Notes: generated from the letters alone by a model not told the origin. A stretch of DNA of 8,275 bases from Sphingomonadales bacterium UBA1936 (GCA_002336985.1 DDFE01000117.1:1-8275); one strand, 5' to 3'; counted from the first letter of the stretch, positions 1-6,921 are shown. Numbers and translations: made by a program.

Positions 1-2
1 GG

Positions 3-485
3 TGGATCTATTTCGACACGGGTGCCGAGCAAGGGTCGGTCGCGCTGGAGGAGGGCGAGACCGGCAAGATCGCGCGCAACGCCTATACTTATCTGCACAT
101 GCCGATCGTGGCGGGCATCGTCGTGACGGCAGTGGCCGATGAAAAGATGCTGGCGCACCCGGCTGGCCATGCCGACCTTTCGTTCGTGCTGGTTGCCTGC
201 GGTGGACCAGCGCTGTTCCTGCTCGGAAACTTGCTGTTCAAATGGATGACGGCGGGCCGCACGACACCGCCGTTTTCGCATTGCATCGGCCTGCTCCTTC
301 TCGCTGCAACGGGAGCGGTAGGGCTGATTACGCACTGGCAGCCATTGATCATCGGAGTCGCGGCGACCGGTACCCTGATCGTCACGGCTGCGTGGGAATG
401 GTTCTCGCTCCATGGCGGCTGGCGGCGGTGGACGCCGGGGGTGGCGACCAAGCCTGACATTGCCTTGGAGAGCGACGGGCGATAG
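3..485 (+). CDS. LtrA-family (low temperature requirement A) membrane protein, C-terminal part
   Basis: This is the last 160 residues of a polytopic inner-membrane protein; the start lies left of the window. The fragment opens with an aromatic/acidic WIYFD stretch, then AYTYLHMPIVAGIVVTAVAD (fragment residues 27-46), which I recognise as typical of the LtrA family. Hydrophobic segments suitable for membrane spans lie at about residues 31-47, 60-79, 94-109 and 114-132. A short, partly basic hydrophilic tail follows. LtrA was named from a Listeria locus needed for growth in the cold, but its biochemical role is unknown, so no function is assigned here. The gene ends 13 bases before the chosen hisG start, so the two could be co-transcribed. 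Family membership is by recognition of the sequence pattern only. Confidence 0.82.
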   Translation, partial: WIYFDTGAEQGSVALEEGETGKIARNAYTYLHMPIVAGIVVTAVADEKMLAHPAGHADLSFVLVACGGPALFLLGNLLFKWMTAGRTTPPFSHCIGLLLLAATGAVGLITHWQPLIIGVAATGTLIVTAAWEWFSLHGGWRRWTPGVATKPDIALESDGR

Positions 486-498
486 GCGCGCGGGCGTT

Positions 499-1146
499 AT
501 GTCCGCCATGTTGACCATCGCCGTGCCCAAGGGGCGTATCCTGACCGAAGTGCTGCCGGTCATGGCACGCGCCGGGCTGGTGCCGGAACCCGGTTTCGGC
601 GACGAGGACGACCGGCGCTTGCGCTTCGCAACCAATCGGCCGGATGTAGATCTCATCCGCGTGCGTGCGTTCGACGTGGCGACGTTCGTCGCGCACGGCG
701 CGGCGCAGGTCGGCGTGGTCGGGTCGGACGTGATCGACGAGTTCGACTATGCGGAACTCTATGCACCGGTCGATCTCGGCATCGGCCGCTGCCGGATTTC
801 GGTTGCCGAACCCGCAGGCATGGCGGCAACCGACGACCCGCGCCGCTGGAGCCATGTGCGCGTTGCGACCAAATATCCGAACCTGACGCGAAAGCATTTC
901 GCACGGCGCGGCGTTCAGGCGGAAATCGTGAAACTCAACGGCGCGATGGAACTGGCGCCGACGCTGGGCCTGTCGAGCCGTATCGTCGATCTCGTGTCGT
1001 CGGGACGGACGCTAAAGGACAACGGCCTGGTCGAAATCGAAGTGATCGCGGAGGTTTCGGCACGCGTGATCGTCAACCGCGCGGCGATGAAGACGCGTGA
1101 CGATGTAATGCCGCTGGTCGAGGGATTTCGGCGGGCAGTTGCATGA
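499..1146 (+). CDS. hisG: ATP phosphoribosyltransferase, short form (HisG)
   Basis: HisG catalyses the first step of histidine synthesis, joining ATP and PRPP to give phosphoribosyl-ATP in the cytoplasm. The 215-residue product has the N-terminal IAVPKGRI motif (residues 7-14), the VGVVGSDVI segment (71-79), RVATKYPNLTR (121-131) and the PRPP-binding region ELAPTLGLSSRIVDLVSSGR (151-170). The length fits the short form, which lacks the C-terminal ACT-like regulatory domain. In known cases that form works in a complex with HisZ, which is not in this window. The ATG at 499 is preferred because the frame upstream, open back to at least 412, overlaps the ltrA-like gene and reads as non-conserved sequence. 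An ATG at 508 is a close alternative. No strong Shine-Dalgarno is visible. The stop overlaps the hisD start (ATGA). Confidence 0.96.
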   Translation: MSAMLTIAVPKGRILTEVLPVMARAGLVPEPGFGDEDDRRLRFATNRPDVDLIRVRAFDVATFVAHGAAQVGVVGSDVIDEFDYAELYAPVDLGIGRCRISVAEPAGMAATDDPRRWSHVRVATKYPNLTRKHFARRGVQAEIVKLNGAMELAPTLGLSSRIVDLVSSGRTLKDNGLVEIEVIAEVSARVIVNRAAMKTRDDVMPLVEGFRRAVA

Positions 1147-2429
1147 TCCGGCTGGATGCCCGTGAGCCCGGTTTCGCGACGGCCTTTACCACGCTCGTCG
1201 ATGCGCGGCGCGAGACCGATGCCGACGTGGCGGCGGATGTCAGCGCGATCCTGGCACGCGTGCGCGTGGAAGGGGATGCGGCGCTCATCGACCTGACACG
1301 CAAGTTCGATGGTTTCGATCTCGATAGCGAAGGCTGGTCGATTTCCGCAGAAGAATGCGCCGCGGCCTATGCAGGGCTCGCATCCGAATTGCGTGACGCG
1401 CTCGACCTCGCGGCGGAACGCATCCGTACCTATCACGCGAAGCAGCGCCCGGCCGATAGCGACTGGACCGACGATGTTGGCGTACGCATGGGCGCGCGGT
1501 GGACGGCTGTTGAGGCGGCAGGACTCTACGTTCCCGGCGGCCGCGCCGCTTACCCGTCGTCGGTGCTGATGAACGCACTGCCGGCCAAGGTTGCGGGTGT
1601 CGAGCGTCTGGCGATGGTGACGCCGACGCCGAAGGGCGCGCTTAACCAGGCGGTGCTGGCAGCGGCGCATATCGCGGGTGTCGACGAAGTCTGGCGCGTG
1701 GGCGGTGCGCAGGCGATCGGGGCGCTGGCTTATGGCACCGCGCGTATTGCGCCGGTCGATGTCATCGTCGGTCCCGGTAATTCCTGGGTCGCGGAAGCGA
1801 AGCGTCAGCTTTATGGTCGTGTCGGTATCGACATGGTTGCTGGACCATCCGAAATTCTGGTTATCGCTGATGCGGATAACGAACCTGAATGGATCGCGAC
1901 CGACCTGCTTAGTCAGGCCGAACACGATCCGACCAGCCAGTCGATCCTGATCACAGACGACGCCGGTTTCGCCGACGCGGTAGCGGCGGCGGTAGAGCAG
2001 AAGCTTGGAAGGCTTACGACGAAGGAAACTGCGCGTGCGAGCTGGGATGCCAATGGCGCCATCATCCTGCTCACCGACCTCGCCGATGCGCCACCGCTGG
2101 TGGACAGACTGGCACCGGAACACCTTGAACTCGCCGTCGCCGATCCCGATGCACTGTTCTCGAGCGTGCGGCATGCAGGGTCAGTGTTTCTCGGGCGGCA
2201 TACACCTGAGGCGATCGGCGATTATCTCGGCGGGCCCAACCACGTTCTTCCGACCGGTCGCCGCGCGCGGTTTGCGAGTGGATTATCGGTGACCGATTTC
2301 ATGAAGCGCACCAGTTTCCTCGCGGCATCTCCCGAAGCAATGCGTACAATCGGCCCAGCGGCCGCAATACTTGCCGATGCAGAGGGGTTGCCCGCGCACG
2401 CCGCATCGGTCAGGGCACGACTATCATGA
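1143..2429 (+). CDS. hisD: Histidinol dehydrogenase (HisD)
   Basis: HisD carries out the last two steps of histidine synthesis, the NAD-dependent four-electron oxidation of L-histidinol to L-histidine, as a zinc enzyme. The 428-residue length is normal. The glycine-rich VGPGNSWVAEAKRQ block is at 209-222, followed by AGPSEILVIAD (233-243). The expected catalytic and zinc-ligand residues are visible: Gln258 and His261 in SQAEHDP, Glu326-His327 in APEHLEL, Asp360 in GDYLGGPNH, and His419 near the C terminus. The ATG start overlaps the hisG TGA, and the gene's own TGA overlaps the nusB ATG, so translational coupling is likely on both sides. The gene appears intact, with no missing active-site residue. 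Confidence 0.97.
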   Translation: MIRLDAREPGFATAFTTLVDARRETDADVAADVSAILARVRVEGDAALIDLTRKFDGFDLDSEGWSISAEECAAAYAGLASELRDALDLAAERIRTYHAKQRPADSDWTDDVGVRMGARWTAVEAAGLYVPGGRAAYPSSVLMNALPAKVAGVERLAMVTPTPKGALNQAVLAAAHIAGVDEVWRVGGAQAIGALAYGTARIAPVDVIVGPGNSWVAEAKRQLYGRVGIDMVAGPSEILVIADADNEPEWIATDLLSQAEHDPTSQSILITDDAGFADAVAAAVEQKLGRLTTKETARASWDANGAIILLTDLADAPPLVDRLAPEHLELAVADPDALFSSVRHAGSVFLGRHTPEAIGDYLGGPNHVLPTGRRARFASGLSVTDFMKRTSFLAASPEAMRTIGPAAAILADAEGLPAHAASVRARLS

Positions 2430-2869
2430 GCCGTTCGAAATCCCGTTCCGCCGCACGGCTCGCCGCCGTGCAGGCTTCCTACCAGCGTTCGATGGAATCG
2501 ACGCCGCTCGCGCAGTTGCTGCACGAATTCCATCACCACCGCCTGGGGGCCGTGATCGAGGATGAGGAATATAACGAGGCCGAGGTCGCGTTCTTCGACG
2601 ACCTGGTTTCGGGAAGCGTTGCGCGCGAAGATGAACTCGACGCGGCAATTGCCGCACGTCTGTCGGTGGGTTGGTCGCTCGACCGGCTCGACAAGCCGAT
2701 GCGAGCCTTGCTGCGGGTGGCGACCTACGAGCTACTAGCCCGCAACGACGTGCCTGTGAAAACGGTCATCAACGAATATGTCGACGTTGCCGACGCTTTT
2801 TACGACAAGCGCGAAAAGGGTTTCGTCAACGGCCTGCTCGACGCCGTCGCAAAGGACGTGCGGGGCTAG
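2426..2869 (+). CDS. nusB: Transcription antitermination factor NusB
   Basis: NusB is a small all-helical protein. With NusE (ribosomal protein S10) it binds boxA RNA and supports antitermination of rRNA operons. The 147-residue product has the conserved N-terminal pattern RSAARLAAVQASYQ (7-20). Its conserved C-terminal half includes LRVATYELL (96-104), DVPVKTVINEYVDVA (108-122) and KGFVNGLLDAVA (131-142). The start ATG overlaps the hisD stop by ATGA, and an AGGG about 10 bases upstream could serve as a ribosome site. Placement of nusB directly behind hisD ties a general transcription factor to an amino-acid operon. I recall this order from other sphingomonads, but could not check it here. 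Confidence 0.95.
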   Translation: MSRSKSRSAARLAAVQASYQRSMESTPLAQLLHEFHHHRLGAVIEDEEYNEAEVAFFDDLVSGSVAREDELDAAIAARLSVGWSLDRLDKPMRALLRVATYELLARNDVPVKTVINEYVDVADAFYDKREKGFVNGLLDAVAKDVRG

Positions 2870-2880
2870 CCCACACGTCC
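2854..2880. terminator. Hairpin over the nusB stop, possible bidirectional terminator
   Basis: GGACGTG (2854-2860) pairs with CACGTCC (2874-2880). After one C/A mismatch, GGG (2862-2864) pairs with CCC (2870-2872), leaving a five-base loop that contains most of the nusB stop region. It lies between two convergent genes, which suits a shared terminator. On the minus strand the stem is followed by only three T residues (the AAA at 2851-2853), and on the plus strand there is no T-run. An intrinsic terminator is therefore plausible but weakly supported. Confidence 0.4.
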
Positions 2881-2891
2881 TCGCGTGACGA

Positions 2892-3551
2892 TTAGTTGCC
2901 CGTGCGAACGGTCGTCGTTGTCGTCTTGCGCGAGACAACCGCCTTTACGGGGACACGATGTGCCGTCGTCTTGCGAACGACGCGCGTGGCTGTCGCCTTC
3001 TTGACCGGTACGGCTGCAGTAGCCGTTTCTGTCGTCGTGACCGTTGTTTCGGTCGGCGAAGGTGCGGGGGCCGGCGCTGCAATCACGACCGGCGGTGCGG
3101 CGCGGGCTGCAGCGGCATCGGCGGCGGCTGCCGCTGCTGATTGCTGGGCTGCATCGGCGCGGGCGTTAGCGGCGGCAGCATCCTGTTGTGCGGCAGCGGC
3201 AGTTGCTTCCGCATTCGATTGTGCAGCGCGAACAGCGACCGTCTTGGCATGATTTGCCTCGGTGATCGCGTTGTCTGCGAGCAGCGACGCGCGGTTGGCG
3301 TCGTCGAACGCCTGTTCCTTGTTTCCGCTGGCCAGGTTCTGTTGCGCCTGGCGGGAAAGCGCGGCGGCCTCAGCCTGCATGCGCGCCGCCTCACCGGCGG
3401 TAGCAACCTTTGCGGCCGCATCGACCTTGCCATTGGCCTCGGCGATCGCCGCGCGTGCGCGGTCGGCCTTGCCTGCGGCAAGCGCCGGTGAGGTCATCAA
3501 TAGGGCTGCCGACAGTGCGGCAGTAGAAATCTTCAAAAGGGTACGCGACAT
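2892..3551 (-). CDS. Exported alanine-rich protein with Thr-rich basic tail, function unknown
   Basis: I do not recognise a specific family. The 219-residue product starts with a signal peptide: Lys/Arg near the N terminus, a hydrophobic core at about 8-20, and an ALA-type cleavage site near residue 25. A long, highly alanine-rich, Gln/Asp/Glu-containing region at about 27-152 looks helical or coiled-coil. A proline-rich linker (153-167) and a Thr-rich stretch (168-179) come next. The tail (182-219) is rich in Lys, Arg, Thr and Val, with VVRKTT and VSRKTTTTTVR patterns. The arrangement suggests a periplasmic or envelope protein, with helix, flexible linker and basic binding tail. It loosely resembles DUF4398-like helical proteins, but that is a guess. 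The start at 3551 is set by a GGAG eight bases upstream; an in-frame TTG at 3587 is less likely. It lies downstream of galU in the same direction. Confidence 0.8.
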   Translation of the reverse strand: MSRTLLKISTAALSAALLMTSPALAAGKADRARAAIAEANGKVDAAAKVATAGEAARMQAEAAALSRQAQQNLASGNKEQAFDDANRASLLADNAITEANHAKTVAVRAAQSNAEATAAAAQQDAAAANARADAAQQSAAAAAADAAAARAAPPVVIAAPAPAPSPTETTVTTTETATAAVPVKKATATRVVRKTTAHRVPVKAVVSRKTTTTTVRTGN

Positions 3552-3559
3552 TTTACTCA

Positions 3560-3563
3560 CTCC
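3560..3563 (-). promoter_or_regulatory. Ribosome binding site of the alanine-rich protein gene
   Basis: The minus strand reads GGAGTGAGTAAAATG, placing GGAG eight bases before the ATG at 3551. This decides the start against further upstream in-frame codons. Confidence 0.7.
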
Positions 3564-3623
3564 GAATTGCATTCGAAGCCCGCACAACGGCCCTTCCCAT
3601 GAGTCGGTTCCCGAAACGATCGC

Positions 3624-4487
3624 CTAGAGCGTGGCGAGGAACGCCTTTACCGGCGGCCCGATATCGCTGCGATCCAGCGCAAGTGCTATATTTGCGGTGA
3701 TAAATCCGGCCTTGTCGCCGCAATCGAAACGACGTCCGCCGAAATTATAGGCATGGAACGGCTGGGTGCCGATCATCTGCGCCATCGCGTCGGTCAGCTG
3801 GATCTCGTTGCCCGCGCCACGCGCCTGTCCTTCGAGGATACGCATGACCTCGGGTTGCAGGATATAACGCCCGGGAATCATGAGGTTGGAAGGGGCCGTG
3901 CCGAGTTTGGGTTTTTCGACCAGTCCTACGACCTCGACCAGCGGTCCATCGACCTTGCCGGGTGTGATGATGCCGTATTTGTCGGTCTGATCGGCGGGCA
4001 CTTCATAGCCGCAGACGATGTTGCCGCCGACACGCTCATAGGCATCGACCATCTGTTTCATGCACCCGGGCGAATCGACCATCAGTTCGTCGGGAAGAAA
4101 AATCGCGAAGGGCTCGTCGCCGACGATGTGGCGCGCGCACCAGATCGCGTGGCCGAGGCCGATCGGTTCCTGCTGGCGGCAGTACATGATGTCGCCGGGC
4201 GCGAAACGCGTCGCATCGAGGACACTCAGGTCCTTGCCACGGTCGGCCATCGTCGTTTCGAGTTCGTAGGAAATGTCGAAATGGTCCTCGAGCGCCGATT
4301 TTCCGCGCCCGGTGACGAAAATCATCTGTTCGATGCCCGCCTCGCGCGCCTCGTCGACCGCATATTGGATCAGCGGACGGTCGACGACGGGCAGCATTTC
4401 CTTGGGCATCGCCTTTGTGGCGGGCAGGAAACGCGTGCCGAGCCCGCCGACGGGGAATACGGCTTTGCGGATTTTCTTCGCGGTCAT
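3624..4487 (-). CDS. galU: UTP--glucose-1-phosphate uridylyltransferase (GalU)
   Basis: GalU makes UDP-glucose from UTP and glucose-1-phosphate. UDP-glucose is the donor for exopolysaccharide, LPS-core and other glycan synthesis. The 287-residue product has the usual bacterial length. It carries the nucleotidyltransferase signature GGLGTRFLPATKAMPKEML (14-32), the metal-binding LPDE (131-134), VEKPK (190-194), NEIQLTDA (227-234) and GDKAGF (257-262). The start ATG overlaps the stop of the upstream 64-residue gene (ATGA). An AAAGG six bases before the start lies inside the last codons of that gene. The residues identify bacterial GalU rather than RfbA-type thymidylyltransferases, which have a different N-terminal signature and substrate pocket. 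Regulation is not visible beyond the coupling. Confidence 0.97.
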   Translation of the reverse strand: MTAKKIRKAVFPVGGLGTRFLPATKAMPKEMLPVVDRPLIQYAVDEAREAGIEQMIFVTGRGKSALEDHFDISYELETTMADRGKDLSVLDATRFAPGDIMYCRQQEPIGLGHAIWCARHIVGDEPFAIFLPDELMVDSPGCMKQMVDAYERVGGNIVCGYEVPADQTDKYGIITPGKVDGPLVEVVGLVEKPKLGTAPSNLMIPGRYILQPEVMRILEGQARGAGNEIQLTDAMAQMIGTQPFHAYNFGGRRFDCGDKAGFITANIALALDRSDIGPPVKAFLATL

Positions 4488-4678
4488 TTCTTACCTTTAC
4501 GGCTGCGGTTTGCGTAGAGCAGCGCTGCCAGCAGCGCCGCCGAACCGATGCCCGTTGCCGCCGCCGTTACCAGCCGTGTGTTGACACGGCGGTTACGCAG
4601 CTTGGGCTTATCCGCAAGTTTCGTGTCGTCACCGGGCTCGGTCGCACTCGGGACAGGCAAATCTGTCGGTTCGGTCAT
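4484..4678 (-). CDS. Small single-span membrane protein, function unknown
   Basis: This gene encodes 64 residues. Residues 1-35 are hydrophilic and rich in Pro, Asp, Lys and Arg, with PKLRNRRVNTR just before a hydrophobic segment at about 36-55. The C terminus is strongly basic (NRSRKGKK). This pattern suggests one membrane span, but the flanking charges are positive on both sides, so topology is unclear. A ribosome site (AGAGGA) six bases before the ATG supports the start. The TGA overlaps the galU ATG, so it is probably translated together with galU. I do not recognise a family and infer no function; an envelope role is suggested only by the membrane span and the coupling to galU. A longer ORF in this frame runs antisense through the aminotransferase gene, but only this 3' part looks real. 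Confidence 0.72.
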   Translation of the reverse strand: MTEPTDLPVPSATEPGDDTKLADKPKLRNRRVNTRLVTAAATGIGSAALLAALLYANRSRKGKK

Positions 4679-4683
4679 GTCGG

Positions 4684-4690
4684 TCCTCTT
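4684..4690 (-). promoter_or_regulatory. Ribosome binding site of the 64-residue membrane protein gene
   Basis: The minus strand reads AAAGAGGACCGACATG. The GAGG core ends six bases before the ATG at 4678. It is a strong match and the main argument that this short gene is real and starts here. Confidence 0.7.
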
Positions 4691-4750
4691 TACATCCCAC
4701 CCGTCAATTTTCCGTTGCCCCAGCGCGTTCGCCATCGCAAGCCATTGGCG

Positions 4751-5893
4751 ATGAACCCGATCTATACAGCGATGCCGCCTACGATCTTCGCCGTCATGTC
4801 GGCGCGTGCGCGCGAACTTGGGGCGATCAACCTTGGGCAGGGGTTTCCGGACGGCGGCGCGCCAGAGGATGTGATCGCCAGGGCCGCGTCCGCGCTGACC
4901 GGGGGGTCGAACCAATATCCGCCGATGTGGGGGATTCCCGAGCTGCGGAGCGCGATTGCGGACCATTATTCGCATCATCAAGGTCTGGATCTGACCTCTG
5001 GCGAAGTAATCGTGACATCGGGCGCGACCGAGGCGCTGGCCGCGGCAATCCTTGGCGTGGTTTCGCCCGGCGACGAAGTCGTGATGTTCCAGCCGCTCTA
5101 TGACGCATACAAACCGCTGGTCGAGCGCGCTGGCGGCGTTGCGCGGGTCGTGCGGCTGGAACCGCCGCACTGGCGGATCACCGCGGAAGCACTGGAGGTG
5201 GCGGGCAGCACAAGGACGCGGGCGGTGATCGTCAATTCGCCGCATAATCCGACCGGAGCGATGCTGTCGGCCGAAGAACGGAAGTTGCTCGCCGACTTCT
5301 GCATCGCGCGCGATGCCATCGCGATCTGCGACGAGGTGTGGGAGCACTTGGTGTTCGATGGTGCCAGGCATGTGCCGCTGATGGCGGAGCCCGGCATGCG
5401 TGAACGCACCATCAAGATCGGCTCTGCGGGCAAGATTTTCGCGCTCACCGGCTGGAAAGTCGGCTGGATCTGTGCCGCGCCGCCGATTGCCGATGTGCTG
5501 GCGAAGGCGCACCAGTTCCTGACCTTCACGACGCCGCCCAACCTGCAAGCGGCAGTCGCTTATGGTTTGGGCAAGGACGACGCTTATTTCGCGGAGATGC
5601 GTGCCCGTAACCAACGATCGCGCGACCGGCTGACGGCGGGGCTGCTTGCCGCCGGCTATTCCGTGCTGCCGTGTCCATCGACGTGGTTCGTCAACGTCGA
5701 CCTCACCGCGTCGGGCATTTCGATGACCGATGTCGAATGGTGCAACTGGGCAATCGAAAATATCGGCGTCGCAGGAATCCCGGTGTCGGCGTTCTGCGAC
5801 ACCGATCCGGTCACCAATGTCGTGCGGCTATGCCATGCGAAGGAAGATGCGACGCTGGACGCAGCGCTCGAGCAATTGGCGCGGAAGCCCTAG
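4751..5893 (+). CDS. PLP-dependent class I/II aminotransferase, probable MtnE-type methionine aminotransferase
   Basis: This is a fold-type I PLP enzyme of 380 residues, resembling the methionine/kynurenine aminotransferase group (YbdL and related proteins). Visible signatures are INLGQGFPD (26-34), TSGATEAL (89-96), NSPHNPTG (162-169) and CDEVWEHL (193-200). The PLP lysine is Lys228 in GSAGKIFALTGWKVGW (224-239), and the carboxylate-binding Arg359 lies in VVRLCHAK. The N-terminal pattern MNPIYTAMPPTIF supports the ATG at 4751, although no Shine-Dalgarno is visible and the frame stays open further upstream. The gene converges on mtnA and shares the CTAG stop with it. Next to four methionine salvage genes, the likely reaction is transamination of 4-methylthio-2-oxobutanoate to methionine. 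This is inferred from context, since this family is broad in substrate. Confidence 0.92.
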   Translation: MNPIYTAMPPTIFAVMSARARELGAINLGQGFPDGGAPEDVIARAASALTGGSNQYPPMWGIPELRSAIADHYSHHQGLDLTSGEVIVTSGATEALAAAILGVVSPGDEVVMFQPLYDAYKPLVERAGGVARVVRLEPPHWRITAEALEVAGSTRTRAVIVNSPHNPTGAMLSAEERKLLADFCIARDAIAICDEVWEHLVFDGARHVPLMAEPGMRERTIKIGSAGKIFALTGWKVGWICAAPPIADVLAKAHQFLTFTTPPNLQAAVAYGLGKDDAYFAEMRARNQRSRDRLTAGLLAAGYSVLPCPSTWFVNVDLTASGISMTDVEWCNWAIENIGVAGIPVSAFCDTDPVTNVVRLCHAKEDATLDAALEQLARKP

Positions 5894-6921
5894 AGCTTCG
5901 TCAGCACCCCACGTTCGGTGATATAAGCGGTCACTAATCGCGCGGGGGTCACATCGAACGCCGGATTTGCGGCCGGAGAGCCGGTCACGCGAATTCGCCC
6001 GCCTTCGCCCTCTACCCAGGCGACTTCGTCGCCGTGCCGCTCCTCGATAGGGATCAGGTCGCCTGACGGCGTCGCTGCGTCGAATGTCGTGTAGGGCAGC
6101 GCCACATAGAACGGCACGCCATTATCGTGCGCCGCCAGTGCCTTCAGGTAGGTACCGATCTTGTTGCAGACATCGCCGTTGGCGGTCACGCGGTCGGTCC
6201 CGACGATCACCGCATCGACCTGCCCGCGCTGCATCAGGTGCCCCCCGGCGTTGTCCGCGATAACGGTGTGCGGAATGCCGTGCTCGCTCAGTTCGAACGC
6301 GGTCAACAGCGCGCCCTGGTTGCGCGGGCGCGTTTCGTCGACCCAGATATGCAGCGGAATACCGGCATCGTGCGCCAGATACATGGGCGCGGTTGCCGTG
6401 CCGTAATCGACGGTCGCGAGCCATCCGGCGTTGCAATGGGTCAGGATGTTCAGCGGTCGGCCGGGGCTTTTGGCGTGCAACTCGCGGAACAATGCCAGTC
6501 CATGTTCGCCGATCGCGCGCGACAGACCGGCGTCCTCTTCGACGATCGCATCGGCGCGGGCGAAAGCGGCGTCTGCACGCTCGGCAGGCGGCAGCGGGCG
6601 GACGGCCTTGTCGATCTCGTCGAGCGCCCAGCGCAGGTTTACCGCCGTCGGCCGCGTCGCGTTGAGCATCGCGTGCGCTGCATCGAGGCCCGCATCGGAC
6701 GGATCCTCGGCAATAGCCATTGCCAGGCCATAGGCTCCGGTCATCGCAAGCAGCGGCGCGCCGCGCGTCCACATTTCGCGGATCGCCCGTGCCGCGGTCT
6801 CGGCATCGCGCAGTTCGACCCATACGACTTCCCACGGCAGCTTCCGCTGGTCGAGGATGCGCGCGCCACGGCCGTCGGCGGTTCGCATGATCGATCGGGT
6901 GTGCCGGCCGTTCAGTTTCAC
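5890..6921 (-). CDS. mtnA: S-methyl-5-thioribose-1-phosphate isomerase (MtnA)
   Basis: MtnA converts 5-methylthioribose-1-phosphate (an aldose) to methylthioribulose-1-phosphate (a ketose) in the methionine salvage pathway. The 343-residue product belongs to the eIF2B-alpha-like isomerase family. It shows RGAPLLAMTGAYGLAMA (53-69), the active-site cysteine Cys163 in THCNAGWLAT, Asp243 in IVGTDRVTANGDVCNKIGTY (239-258), and DETRPRNQGALLTAFEL (195-211). The start is GTG, supported by a GGAG eight bases upstream, and it overlaps the mtnC TGA as GTGA. The neighbourhood of mtnC, mtnD and mtnB supports MtnA over the related ribose-1,5-bisphosphate isomerase. The stop shares CTAG with the convergent aminotransferase gene. 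Confidence 0.96.
   Translation of the reverse strand: MKLNGRHTRSIMRTADGRGARILDQRKLPWEVVWVELRDAETAARAIREMWTRGAPLLAMTGAYGLAMAIAEDPSDAGLDAAHAMLNATRPTAVNLRWALDEIDKAVRPLPPAERADAAFARADAIVEEDAGLSRAIGEHGLALFRELHAKSPGRPLNILTHCNAGWLATVDYGTATAPMYLAHDAGIPLHIWVDETRPRNQGALLTAFELSEHGIPHTVIADNAGGHLMQRGQVDAVIVGTDRVTANGDVCNKIGTYLKALAAHDNGVPFYVALPYTTFDAATPSGDLIPIEERHGDEVAWVEGEGGRIRVTGSPAANPAFDVTPARLVTAYITERGVLTKL

Noticed and set aside
915..2174. A 419-residue open frame on the minus strand opposite hisG and hisD
   Set aside because: It lies fully antisense to strongly recognised genes. The translation is rich in Arg, His and Cys with no recognisable domain, as expected of open frames opposite GC-rich genes.
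3604..3614. TCGG-TTC-CCGA inverted repeat just after the galU stop
   Set aside because: Only a 4-bp stem with no T-run, too weak to call a terminator. galU and the alanine-rich gene may be co-transcribed.
2896..3627. Plus-strand open frames opposite the alanine-rich gene, with Ala/Val-rich translations resembling membrane protein
   Set aside because: They result from reading repetitive GCN-rich codons on the other strand. The minus-strand frame has a signal peptide and a ribosome site, so it is the better gene.
4679..4750. Possible sigma-70-like promoter (TTGACG on the minus strand) between the divergent genes
   Set aside because: No acceptable -10 element occurs at the right spacing, so the match to the -35 alone is not enough.
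4679..4750. SAM-type riboswitch before the aminotransferase, given the methionine pathway
   Set aside because: The gap is only 72 bases and shows no paired-stem architecture of a SAM riboswitch. The leader of the mtn run itself is outside the window.
4679..5614. A long minus-strand open frame opposite the aminotransferase, in frame with the small membrane protein
   Set aside because: The upstream part is composition-biased antisense sequence. Only the last 64 codons, with their own ribosome site, look like a gene.
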